NCBI GenBank assembly: GCA_030067915.1
Contig: JASGCC010000059.1
Span: forward strand, 434,001-498,000
Reading direction: 5' to 3'
Origin: Hydractinia echinata
Lineage: Eukaryota > Cnidaria > Hydrozoa > Anthoathecata > Hydractiniidae
DNA length: 64,000 nt
Shown here: positions 1 through 10,091 of the stretch, piece after piece
Numbering within the stretch: position 1 is the stretch's first letter
How the letters are laid out: every line of letters begins with the position of its first letter
The notes under the pieces: model-generated
Database searches by the model: none
Seen by the model: the letters and a program-made list of their open reading frames with translations, nothing else
Told to the model about the DNA's origin: nothing
Program-made: the position numbers and the translations under genes

Positions 1-811
1 AGAGGTGTAAGAAGGTGCGTATATATGTGGTCGAATTAATGGAGTTTTCTCGTAGGGTTTACTAGTATATTTTAAAGAGACCGAGAAATTGTTTAAGTTA
101 GATGTTCTTTCCAATTACAGAGTTCGAATTACATGTGTTTAACTACAACAGTGCATACTGTGAAGAAATAGTTAGTTAATAAGTGAACGGATCCTATTTT
201 AAACCTACCTTGTTTTGCTGGATAAGTATACCTTTTATCTACATCGTCAAAACTTTAAAAGTATAAACGAATGTCAAAATAATCTTGATAAGGCACCTTA
301 GAAACTTTTATTATAAAGACTTTATCAGAGTTTATCTGATCATGCAGCAGTCCTGCTTTAAAATATATTGTTCTCTACCGGTAGTTGAAACACAATTTTT
401 TTTCATCGAAAACGAAATCGAGATGTGATGAACAGGTATCAAAATATATATTGGGCAGGAAGGTAAGTCAAATGCACAGGCTAAGCACTTACAAAATCGA
501 ATCTGGAAAAGCCAAACATCATCACAATTGTATTTGTCCTGGCCGATCTCGTCTGTCTTTTATGTTACAACTTCTTTTTATAAAATGGTGCGTTATCAAA
601 CTAAAATATGTTAACGTTATTAGTATAATTAGTAAAAACAGTTTGCCTCACTGTGTATCCGACTGTATGTGGCGCATATCAGAAGACTCAAATATTAACC
701 GAATGTTCATTGTCCCTATTTCACTGTGAGCTATCCTTTAAATCAGTTTCTACTGTTCTTACAATAATAATTCCACAGTTTTATAAAATTTTTCCATTCC
801 ACTAGTAGAAA
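1..811. other. Left flank without a recognisable gene
   Basis: AT-rich sequence downstream of the first receptor gene. A 114-codon open frame on the plus strand (385-729) has low-complexity composition and no domain I recognise, so I do not call it. Confidence 0.5.
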
Positions 812-1741
812 TTATTCTTTTGATGTAAATGATCTAATTTTTTCGCGAATGACTTTTACCAGTTGATCTCGCTGACGTTTTATGTTAGTACTTCTTGTTA
901 ATAGAATAATTGAATTAAAAAGAGAATTAAAATAAACAAAAAAAACTGCCATGTTATCAAAATAGAAATAGTATACACCAGAAGTGATGTGAATGAGCCT
1001 GAATTTCATTATTGTGTATGCGCCAATATGTGGAACATAACAGACAACTAAACACAGAAATAATAACCGTATGCTCTTTGTGACGCGGGTTCCATGGTCG
1101 CTAGCTGAATGTCTGTTATTTTCCAAAGCTCTAAATTTCTTTTTAATGTGATATAGCAGATAAAGTTGCAATAATCCAGCAGTAGAAAACAAGAAAAACT
1201 CTATAGCAATTTGAAAAGTATACCATGTAGTAATTTCTTTAAAATTTGCAAGACACTGACTGAAATTATCTGACCAATAACCCACATTCATTTTGTGAAT
1301 TGAAGCGGAAAGTACGACAATAAATGATATTATGATCAAAATATTGAAAAAAAATTTTCCAAATTTTTCATGCAGTCTTGGGTGTGTTACAACAACACAT
1401 CTTTCAGCTGATATGATAATTGTCATAACCCAAGAAAAGGCAGGTGGTCCTATGTCGAAGAAAGCTTCGAGCATTCTACCTTCTTCCTGCAAAACACCAA
1501 TAAAAAACAGAAATCTGAGTGGAAGCGTCAATGAACCAACAAGTAAATCTGACGCACTCAGAATGATGAACATGATGTTAGTTCTGTTTCGCTTTTGATT
1601 TACCAATGAACATAACAGTAATGTATTTGAAATTACTATGGCTATTGCAAGAGATAAGAGCATGGCTCCATGTGCACGATAATGTACAGTCGGTGTTGGG
1701 CGAACGGCGGTTGCATTCAAACACATGTCTTTGATTTTCAA
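812..1741 (-). CDS. Class A (rhodopsin-like) G protein-coupled receptor, single exon
   Basis: Uninterrupted 309-residue frame giving a seven-helix receptor at the plasma membrane; the ligand cannot be told. Visible marks: N-glycosylation sequon at residue 9; TM1 with Asn39; TM2 LSASDLLVG with Asp65; TM3 ending SAERC (113-115) in place of DRY; TM6 with CYVP in place of CWxP; TM7 NSLFNSIILL in place of NPxxY; then a basic helix-8 region, STNIKRQRDQ. The usual Cys at the top of TM3 is missing, so the standard extracellular disulfide is probably absent. The start codon is the first Met and gives a normal short N-terminus. It is a paralogue of the genes at 12826-13804 and 17932-18843, on the same strand. 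A conserved block lies 204-307 bp upstream. Single-exon orphan receptors in clusters are common in cnidarians (known); assignment to that group is inferred. Confidence 0.88.
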   Translation of the reverse strand: MKIKDMCLNATAVRPTPTVHYRAHGAMLLSLAIAIVISNTLLLCSLVNQKRNRTNIMFIILSASDLLVGSLTLPLRFLFFIGVLQEEGRMLEAFFDIGPPAFSWVMTIIISAERCVVVTHPRLHEKFGKFFFNILIIISFIVVLSASIHKMNVGYWSDNFSQCLANFKEITTWYTFQIAIEFFLFSTAGLLQLYLLYHIKKKFRALENNRHSASDHGTRVTKSIRLLFLCLVVCYVPHIGAYTIMKFRLIHITSGVYYFYFDNMAVFFVYFNSLFNSIILLTRSTNIKRQRDQLVKVIREKIRSFTSKE

Positions 1742-1944
1742 TTTTTTTTTTCTCTATGGATTTTTAGAATCAAGTCGTTTCGAAAATTCCTCCGTTGAAA
1801 CTGTTTATACGTACACTCAAGTTAGAATATAATTCTCTACCTGAAATGTAAATTACATTTCTTTTAAATTATTAGATTAAAAATTAAATTCTATTTTATT
1901 CTATTCTTTTAATATTGATTGGTGGATATATTTGATTTATATTA

Positions 1945-2048
1945 TGATACTCGCTGTCTTACTGTGAACCAATTTAAAAACGGGGGTTTGTAAATAAAAA
2001 CGCCATTATAATCGCCTCTATAATCACAGTAATAACCCCTGTCCAAGT
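1945..2048 (-). promoter_or_regulatory. Conserved upstream block of the receptor genes (copy 1)
   Basis: About 100 bp that match 18952-19055 at roughly 80% by eye, while the sequence between block and start codon is not obviously conserved. Shared features are an ACTCGCTGTC tip, CTGTGA-CCAATTTAAAA (a CCAAT box on the plus strand), a G-run and AACGCCATTATAATCGC. It sits upstream of the start at 1741 and is probably promoter or 5' untranslated sequence. Confidence 0.55.
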
Positions 2049-2121
2049 GAATTTCATTACTTCATGCTAACAGCCGGCCAAGGATGCCTGAAATTACGAT
2101 CCGGGGCATAAGTGTAGTTTC

Positions 2122-2457
2122 CACTGCAATATTGTACAATTAATTGTGGGAACTAGTATACAATTCTGTACAATTATATACAAGAATTATATAAGTAGTT
2201 CACACATCTGCTTTAATAATGCAATTCTAATAATGCAAAAAACAAAAGACATATTCAGTTCTTTTGAAATTAATTCAATAGGAAGCTGCTACTAGTTTCT
2301 TCAAATCAAACTGATTTGATTAAAAAAAAATTGTGATCTTTAAGGTTACAACATAGTATGTATCATGGTTACATCTGCACAATATCTTGTATAAGACTAT
2401 ATAATTTTGTACAATACAATTTTGTACATTTAATTGTGCACAACATATTGCAGCAAT
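2122..2457. repeat. Possible MITE with imperfect inverted ends
   Basis: The left end (CTGCAATATTGTACAATTAA) and the right end, read in reverse (CTGCAATATGTTGTGCACAA), are similar and lie about 330 bp apart. The interior is AT-rich without coding. No clear target duplication is seen. Confidence 0.32.
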
Positions 2458-2869
2458 GATAACTAGCCTATATGCACGATGAGCGATCGTTCTTTATAAT
2501 AATTGAAGCGTAAAACGTATACAAATTCAAAATTTTAATCAAAAACGGTGAATAATTTATTCCGGCTTCTAGATACTACAAACTTTGTTCCCTCCGTCAT
2601 GAACAGCCTTCGTTCGACAAGAAAACTTTTCAACTCACCTAGCCTCCAATTTTTTCACTCGTTCTTGGTTTTGACATTACCTTGGCTCTTTTCTACGCCC
2701 TCCTTCTCTATTTACTCAATCAGTTTCCAATAATCTGTTTAATCTTTATTTTAAAAATATATATTTTTATTTTATACTATAATTTTATTGACTTGTTTTT
2801 AAATATATATAAAAATACTTTTTATTTATAGCGAGAAAAACCAATTGTATTGGAACCCGATGATTTAAT

Positions 2870-2904
<35 letters not shown>
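2870..2904. repeat. (TAA)n microsatellite
   Basis: About eleven uninterrupted TAA units. Confidence 0.9.
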
Positions 2905-2905
<1 letters not shown>

Positions 2906-3254
2906 TCAGAAGACAAAAAAATTTAACAAGGCAATGTACAGTTGGACGAAACGATATGATGTTCTATAGTTATATTTAAACACATTTTTCTGTTTTACAA
3001 TGCTTTTCTTTACTTTCTAAATTCTTAAAGTGAATTCGTTTTATGAATTACTTGCACTGAAGTTAGAATAATAATAATTAATTTGAAATATATTTTTCTT
3101 TCTGTGTTAGATACTTTCAATATAATTTTGTCATTTTCGTCCTGTTTAATATTATTATCTGAAAATCCTAAGAAATAGGTTTTCTCAAACATTAAACACG
3201 TGCTTAACATAATAGATAAAAGGCTGACAGAAAATTTATCCGCTAAACATAATG

Positions 3255-4825
3255 ATCACCTTATCGGACAAAACTTTGTCGGACAAAAGTGACGAAATTT
3301 TTCTTTGGTGACGAAAATTATGTCCGACGAAAAATTTTGACCGACGAAAATTTTGTCCGACGAAAAATTTTGTCCGACGAATAAATTTGTCCAAAAGCAA
3401 ATTTTCTAATATTTTAAAAATTTACATATATATCTCGAAACTCATATAGGTTACATTAAGAACTAAAATTTTCGGCGGAAAATGTTTCGGCGGAAAAACT
3501 TTCGGACACAATTTCTATTTCGGCGGAAAAATTTTCGGACAAGATTTATAAGTCAAAAAATGTATGGGTAAGTCTTTTGAACTAATTTTAACCAAATTTC
3601 AAAAGTAATGATTACGGGAAATGACACAAAAAGAAGGCTAGAAGCATTTAAACTGCACATATATTCAATCAAGATCTAAAAAGGGTCTTCTGGATCCAAC
3701 TTTATAGATAGAGCCTCAGCCAAATGTGAAAATAACGAATATAATAAGTTCAAAAACTGCAGTTTTTATTGATTTTCTGATTACCCTATATATAATTTTT
3801 ATGCAGTGGTCCTTTTTTAAAAAAAATTAAAAAAAACAAAATTTTCGGACAAAAAAACTTTTGGCAGCCACAAATTTCGGACGGAAAATTTTTTGGACAA
3901 AAAAAAATCCGAAAATTTTCGTTTCTAATGTATACTCTAACGACGACTCCCAAAAAATTGATCCATATAGCTGTGCGATCAAATCATTTGTTAGGCAGCC
4001 TTCACAACTAACAACAGTGGGACATATTCCTAGAGATATATCCAGACACACATTTTCCTTCTTGAAAGAAGAAAATGGAAAAATCGAAGGATCAGTCCAA
4101 AGTACAAAAAAACGTCCATCTCCGATTCCAGCATGGGGGTTAGAAATTCCTCCAATGTTAACGTTTAAAAGTACACGTTTTATTATACATCAAAAAATGA
4201 AGAACTTCGTTACATCATTATATTCATATGATTACGAATCACAAAAAATATATTCAGAAGACGAAGAATGTGATGATATAAACTTTATAATTGAACAAGA
4301 CAAAGATGAAGATGATAGCGAAGTGGTCAAACCAAAGGGTAAAAGAAAAAAGCCGCCAATCATATACGAGACGGCATTCGAATCGTTAGAAATCGAGATA
4401 TGTAGTGAAGTGGTTAAACCAAGTGAAAAAAACCTTGTATCGTATCATATTCATCAACCAAATCATCAGAAAATGAAGAAACCGTAGCGTAGAAAAAAAC
4501 TGATCTTATATATATTTACGAAATTGCATTTGTAAAATACCTTTGATGCTATATTTATTTGAAGAATATAGGTTTGCTAAGGATATACAACGTTTGTGGT
4601 ATTTGTTTTTACCTACCTGTATATTAGGTGATTGAAGTTTTAATAAGAAATAAGAAAAATCAAAAATGGACAAAATTTTCGTCGGACAAAATTTTTGCGG
4701 ACAAAAGTGACGAAAATTTCTGAAGGTGACGAAAATTTTGTGGGACTAAAAACTTTGTCGGTCTAAAAATTTTGTCCGACGAAAATTTTGTCCGACGAAA
4801 ATTTTTTCCGATTAAAAATTTTTTT
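3255..4825. mobile_element. Degenerate TIR element carrying a HIRAN-like reading frame
   Basis: Both ends (about 3255-3395 and 4670-4825) are dense arrays of short palindromic units built from TCGGACAAAA and TGTCCGACGAAAA around GTGACGAAAA. Further copies lie at 3465-3545 and 3835-3920. The left tip, CCTTATCGGACAAAACTTTG, begins with the same nine bases as the neighbouring element at 5374. The right tip has decayed to CCGATT, so the exact end and target duplication are unclear. The interior carries the HIRAN-like frame at 3861-4487. Subterminal arrays of this kind resemble transposase-binding repeats in pogo/Tigger-type ends (inference). No transposase is present. Confidence 0.5.
3861..4487 (+). 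CDS. HIRAN-like domain protein, N-terminally truncated, inside a TIR element
   Basis: Frame of 208 codons. Residues 1-25 are translated element-end repeat and are probably not original protein. Residues about 34-110 read like a HIRAN domain: DPYSCAIK, then VGHIPRDISR (53-62), FLKEENGKIEGSV (68-79), RPSPIP and the GLEIP core (93-97) followed by a beta-strand-like stretch. Residues 134-165 are strongly acidic, followed by basic and Pro-rich sequence. HIRAN domains, known from HLTF/Rad5, bind single-stranded 3' ends; whether this one does is unknown. The first third of the domain is missing. The same RPSPIP-xxGLEIP stretch recurs in the element at 5374-5992, which argues that the frame belongs to the transposons and not to the host. 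No promoter is evident, so expression is doubtful. Confidence 0.5.
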   Translation: MAATNFGRKIFWTKKNPKIFVSNVYSNDDSQKIDPYSCAIKSFVRQPSQLTTVGHIPRDISRHTFSFLKEENGKIEGSVQSTKKRPSPIPAWGLEIPPMLTFKSTRFIIHQKMKNFVTSLYSYDYESQKIYSEDEECDDINFIIEQDKDEDDSEVVKPKGKRKKPPIIYETAFESLEIEICSEVVKPSEKNLVSYHIHQPNHQKMKKP

Positions 4826-5079
4826 TACATGTTTTTAAAAGCTTTATGTGACTTCTTAGTTTATATTGTTATATTATTTTGTGTTTCAATTATTATTGTT
4901 ACTAAATTCATCGCAATTATACAACAATTAACAAAATTCAAATTTAGTGCCTTTTTCTATATGTCACCGATATTTGATGATGTCATCACCAAAAATGCTG
5001 ACGTCACCAATTTTTTTTTCTCCAAATTGTTTAATAATACCTGGATAACACTTGTGGTAAGTTTCAAGTCCAACGGACA

Positions 5080-5176
5080 ACAATTGTAGAAATTACACAG
5101 GGTGGGGTGTCGAATCAGTCCCCCCACAGCCTTGAGGAGCCCCTAAAAGGCCCAGCACGAATAGGGTTAACGTGTA
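5080..5176. repeat. Solo right end of a TTAA-type element
   Basis: Ends AATAGGG followed by TTAA, as in the complete element at 17098-17533, after a stretch with C-runs. No matching left end was found nearby. Confidence 0.35.
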
Positions 5177-5373
5177 CGATCTATGTCAGAACATTTACTT
5201 GGCGGAAAGACATCGACAAAATAATCTGATTATGTTCTTGGTGCTAAAGACGAGGGTGAAATTAAGCTGGAAATATATGGAGAAAAAAAAATCTGGACTA
5301 TGTCATATGTTAACCAACGAACTGTGTTTTCTTTGTATTATTTGCATGAGTTCACTCCTGGAAAAACCATATA

Positions 5374-5992
5374 CCTTATCGGGGAAAAATTTCATCGGGG
5401 AAAAATTAAGTCACTTTTGAAAAATAAGTAATTTTTCCCCGACTAATTTTTCAAATAAGTCACTTTTCCCCCACTAATTTTTTATATTCCTGTAAATAAC
5501 CTCACAGGGGAATTTGAATCAATTGTTTTTTATTATTTTGTATGTTTTTCATACAAAAAACAACAACGAGAATAAGTACAAAAATTCAGTCAAAAGCAAT
5601 TATGTCGTTTATTGCACTAATTGTAAAATCACATCTGTGTCACTGTCATCCTCTTCCTGATTTTCTTCAACTAATCCAGTGTAGTTCCAATCGTAAAGGC
5701 TGTTCATGAAGTCATTCATCATATCTAAGGTTTTTTCATCGTCGCACGTAAATTTTTGCAGTAGTGGAATTTCTAAGCCCCCCAGATGGTATAGGCGATG
5801 GTCTGTACGTTAAAGTCTTTACATGACCATTAACTTTTCCGCCTTCAGGGGTAAATTCTTAGTCGGGTATAAAAAATCGGGGAAAAGTACTAGTCAGGGA
5901 AAAAATAATCGGGGGAAATTTGGATCGGGGAACAATTAAGTCACTTGCAAAAAATTAAGTCACTTTCCCCGACCTTTTTTTCCCCGATAAGG
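5374..5992. mobile_element. TIR element (619 bp) with TA target duplication and HIRAN remnant
   Basis: The ends are inverted copies of CCTTATCGGGGAAAAA, flanked on both sides by TA (5372-5373 and 5993-5994), as for Tc1/mariner/pogo insertions. Inside each end are repeated units of AATTAAGTCACTTTT with TCGGGGAAAA in both orientations. The centre (5609-5847, minus strand) holds a coding remnant like that at 3861-4487. No transposase is present. Confidence 0.65.
5609..5847 (-). pseudogene. HIRAN-like C-terminal remnant with one frameshift
   Basis: Read on the minus strand, this gives GGKVNGHVK and RPSPIPSGG in one frame, then GGLEIPLL and an acidic tail (EENQEEDDSD) in the next, ending in a stop at 5609. 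The order and wording match residues about 72-165 of the frame at 3861-4487, with one frameshift between PIPSGG and LEIP. The N-terminal half is replaced by element-end repeats. It is not functional as it stands. Confidence 0.5.
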
Positions 5993-5994
5993 TA

Positions 5995-6508
5995 ATCACT
6001 ATTTTTTAATAACTTCTGTTAGAATTATAATTAGAATGTAATTAGAACTTAAAACTTACATCATAAATTTATCAAAAGGAATAATCGCATAAAGTTTTGA
6101 CACTTGACAAATTTGATTTTGCGATTTTTCGGATTTTACCTGAAAAGAGGGGAAATTGGGATTTTTGAACGGTTTTAACATATATATATATGTGTGTAAA
6201 TTTATGTATGTAGAAACCGAAATCATTTTCAAATACCTATCGCAAACTCCATTGAGAATTTGAAAATTCGTTTTTGGGACTAAGCTAATTGTATTTTAAG
6301 CACTATTGTATCTTTGACAAATTGCTTCTGATCCCGTACAGTAAACGTGCTAATACAATTTAACAATCTGGCAAATTTGATTTCATTGTGAATAACTTGC
6401 CTCTTGCCTGTCTGACAATAAAGGTATCATGTAACTTGGAAGTTCTTACTATGCACACAAACAAAGATGCTATACTAATAGCGGCTGTAGGAAATTCAAA
6501 GAACTGTT
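5995..6508. other. Intergenic, nothing recognised
   Basis: AT-rich sequence with a short TA run near 6180 and no coding or repeat structure that I can name. Confidence 0.5.
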
Positions 6509-6828
6509 ACGTGCATCTATAAACATTCTGAGAGGTCCGCCAGTTAAAGTGTTGGCGTGTATCACCCTCGTTTGTACATATTAATTCGTCTACGTTTTAC
6601 ATATTAATTCGTCTGAGGGGGCGAACTTCGCCTCCCCCCACCGGACCGAATAGGCCTAAACTGTAAAGAGGTCCATTGTAAAAATTTTCCTGCATAATAT
6701 ATTAACATTCTGACTCGCCTGACAGGGAGAGCCGGTGATACTCTCAATTGTTATTGTCCTGTTCCTGAAGAGAAGCAATTGCAAATATGTAGCTTTAAAT
6801 GTTGTTTACAAGTATTAGTGTAAAAATG
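6509..6828 (+). repeat. Outer direct repeat, left copy
   Basis: 320 bp starting ACGTGCATCTATAAACATTC and nearly identical to 12146-12465. An inverted piece of its first 90 bp lies at 7091-7179. It contains a 17-base duplication, TACATATTAATTCGTCT. Confidence 0.8.
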
Positions 6829-7261
6829 TTTGTTTTGCTATACCAGTATCAAATATCGCAGTAGGTTACTTCAGTAAAACATCAACAGTGATGGCGGTTA
6901 GCTAGGTTACATTCTCATGTTGTTTTAGTATAAAAATCGCAATATTGCTGTTTCCCACGTGTTTCCTAATAGGGTTTTCGTATTGTTGTCTATCGTAACA
7001 AACAAATCGAGAAAGAAATATATAGAGGTAACCCTTCCGTTATAAACAGACCCTTCAAAATGACCGACCGAGGGTGATACACGCCAACTTTAACGTAGAC
7101 GAATTAATATGTACAAACGAGGGTGATACACGCCAACACTTTAACTGGCGGACCTCTCAGAATGTTTATAGATGCACGTTTTTTGATTGGGTGTCCCTAA
7201 TCTCCAGTGGAGGATTCGAAGTATCGTATGTAGAGAAAGGATGTTGTGTGGGTAAAGGGAT

Positions 7262-8123
7262 GTGATTTCAGGGGTAAATATAATTGGTAGGTGAAGGGCA
7301 CCTGTAATGGTGAGATTTTAATTGGTTGAGAGCACCACTGCGCCTCGGGTAAGTGACGTAATGTACAGTTTGTGAGTGGCGAATATACAACAAGGTAGAG
7401 GGGCAGTGCTAGAGACGTGGAACACGCGCGCCTGGGGGTAATCTGGATGAATAGAAAACTAGGCTAACGGCCGAGCTAGCGTGTATGTACCGTTCTAAAA
7501 GCCGTTAAATGTGCACAGCGTTAGTCTTCACTGTAAAGGGATAGGGCACCTGTAATGGTGAATTGATTGGGTGTCCCTAATCTCCAGTGGAGGATTCGAA
7601 GTATCGTATGTAGAGAAAGGATGTTGTGTGGGTAAAGGGATGACCTAAGAAACAAGGGCTTCATCAGTCTTCACTGTAAAGGGATAAAGGAAATGGTGAA
7701 GGTACTCATACGCCCTTCCCTTCCGTGGTATACGGACTCTCGAAACGCGGGTCCACCGCAGAGCTGGCTGTATTTGCTGGATTAAAAATTTTTTTTGATT
7801 GGTGAACTACGCGGCGAGTAGGGTCTGTTCACGGCCAAGTGCGTAACAAAGGGCCGGGCGAACTGAAATAAAATAGCCAAAGGAGCAATTAAAATCGAAA
7901 ATAAGACTAAAAACATAAGGGGTTTGATATCAAAAATTGATGAAATAACAAGAGTTATATTGACAGTCGTGTTATATAATACAAGTATTATGCATAACAT
8001 GTTAATTCGTTACAAATAGAGTAATATCCATTTTATTTGATCCGTACCACGTGGTAGTGGTAATTGTTTGTAATAAATTCTATTTCATAAGGATACAATT
8101 CCCAAACTTTCTGCAATAACATA
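7262..8123 (+). repeat. Interrupted copy of the 700-bp nest unit
   Basis: Same sequence as 8770-9465, but split at 7540-7667 by a fragment of the 380-bp unit. On the minus strand 7782-8000 is open for 72 codons with two hydrophobic segments; the intact copy is open for 117 codons (9014-9367). I know no such protein and regard it as doubtful. Confidence 0.65.
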
Positions 8124-8381
8124 AATTGCTAAATAATTGAACAGTGTTTAGAAATTTATATTCCTTTAACTATTCCCAAACTTTCTGCAATAACATCTCC
8201 TTTTAAAAGTGACTTATCGGAACTATGAAAAGCAACAGAAAAAAGATATTCGCCTGGATAAAATGATCCAATGGTGTGAAGGGTTCGTAGCCACACAATT
8301 ACACAGATATCACATACTTTTATTTTAACACCAAAAACGAATCAAAACTAAAGTTTTTGTCGGCGCTGCCTTGACGTAAAC
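8124..8381 (+). repeat. Interspersed 250-bp repeat, copy 1
   Basis: Matches 14138-14381 almost exactly apart from a 14-base insertion in this copy. Ends AATTGCTAAATAATTGAACA and GACGTAAACA. The other copy lies upstream of the receptor pseudogene. Confidence 0.75.
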
Positions 8382-8384
8382 ATG

Positions 8385-8764
8385 TTTTTTGATTGGGTGT
8401 CCCTAATCTCCAGTGGAGGATTCGAAGTATCGTATGTAGAGAAAGGATGTTGTGTGGGTAAAGGGATGACCTAAGAAACAAGGGCTTCATCAGACGCACA
8501 GGCCTTGTTTCTTATACCGCTTTCTGCTCGGGTAGTGAAATTGATCCGTGATAGAATCAAAACAACCCGACCTGGCGTAAGCGGTCGGTCATTTTGAAGG
8601 GTCTGTTTATAACGGAAGGGTTACCTCTATATATTTCTTTCTCGATTTGTTTGTTGGCCATGATTAACAGATTTTTTAAGTAATCGATAACAAACCACGT
8701 GCGATGATTAGCGAGGTGAAAAAGGAAAGGGAAAAATGTGCTTTCTCGTTGCTAAAGAAGACTG
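8385..8764 (-). repeat. 380-bp nest unit, full copy
   Basis: Opposite orientation to the tandem pair at 11408-12146. It contains the hairpin with loop TCTGATGAAGC, in its reverse complement. A diverged relative is at 34337-34560. Confidence 0.75.
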
Positions 8765-8769
8765 AGTCA

Positions 8770-9465
8770 TGTGATTTCATGGGTAAATATAATTGGTAGG
8801 TGAAGGGCACCTGTAATGGTGAGATTTTAATTGGTTGAGAGCACCACTGCGCCTCGGGTAAGTGACGTAATGTACAGTTTGTGAGTAGCGAATATACAAC
8901 AAGGTAGAGGGGCAGTGCTAGAGACGTAGAACACGCGCGCCTGGGGGTAATCTGGATGAATAGAAAACTAGGCTAACGGCCGAGCTAGCGTGTATGTACA
9001 GTTCTAAAAGCCGTTAAATGTGCACAGCGTTAGTCCTCACTGTAAAGGGATAAAGGAAATGGTGAAGGTACTCATACGCCCTTCCCTTCCGTGTATACGG
9101 ACTCTCGAAACGCGGGTCCACCGCAGAGCTGACTGTATTTGCTGGATTAAAAAAATTATTTTTGATTGGTGAACTACGCGGCGAGTAGGGTCTGTTCACG
9201 GCCAAGTGCGTAACAAAGGGCCGGGCGAACTGAAATAAAATAGCCAAAGGAGCAATTAAAATCGAAAATAAGACTAAAAACATAAGGGGTTTGATATCAA
9301 AAATTGATGAAATAACAAGAGTTATATTGACAGTCGTGTTATATAATACAAGTATTATGCATAACATGTTAATTCGTTACAAATAGAATAATATCCATTT
9401 TATTTGATCCGTACCACGTGGTAGTGGTAATTGTTTGTAATACATTCTATTTCATAAGGATACAG
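8770..9465 (+). repeat. 700-bp nest unit, intact copy
   Basis: Uninterrupted version of 7262-8123. The minus strand 9014-9367 is open for 117 codons with two hydrophobic stretches near the start. It may be chance coding in a repeat. Confidence 0.65.
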
Positions 9466-9570
9466 CCGGTATCGCAGTAGGTTACTTCAGTAAAACAAAT
9501 AGAACATCAACAGTGATGGCGGTTAGCTAGGTTACATTCTCAGGTTGTTTTAGTATAAAAATCGCAATAT

Positions 9571-10091
9571 TGCTGTTTCCCACGTGTTTCCTAATAGGGT
9601 TTTCGTATTGTTGTCTAGTGTCGTAATAAATTATTTGATACTGGTATAGCAAAACAAACGTCATTATCGAACAGTAGGTGATTGGATTTACAATATTCCA
9701 CCATTATTGTTACGTCATTGTTTATTTTTACTAACATGATAGTAGCTTTTTTGCATCACATTTTTTAATTCGATTGGTAACGAAGATGTATGTGCCAATG
9801 TTGAGGGATCCATATTGGCGATTCCGAGGCAAACAACGTGTTGGGACGGGGGCCTAAAAAGAGAGAGAGAGGGATGTTCCTTACAGAAGATATGGTAGTC
9901 CATCTGTTCTAGCATGATAACTAGTTTGTAAATACAAAGGGATTGGTAGGTGGTTCGTGTTATGGGAAATAATAATGTTGTTATATTAAATAATGATCTT
10001 GAAAATTTTCAGGTTTATATTAAGTCTTAAATCATTTTGGTTTTGTGAGGACTAGTGAGACCCAGTTAACCTTACGGTCGGGAGCTTATAC
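9571..10091 (+). repeat. Inverted arm left of the RT core
   Basis: Reverse-complement match to 10975-11385, with about 100 extra bases near 9620-9715. Both arms meet the RT core at the same base, GGGAGCTTATAC. The translated arms keep a shared frame (SLPIE-KNV-QKSYYHVSKNK) with conservative changes, so part of the arm may once have been coding. Confidence 0.75.

Noticed and set aside
9014..9367. Two-helix membrane protein, repeated at 7782-8000
   Set aside because: Both copies are identical repeat DNA within the nest; the earlier copy is cut short and no family is recognised.
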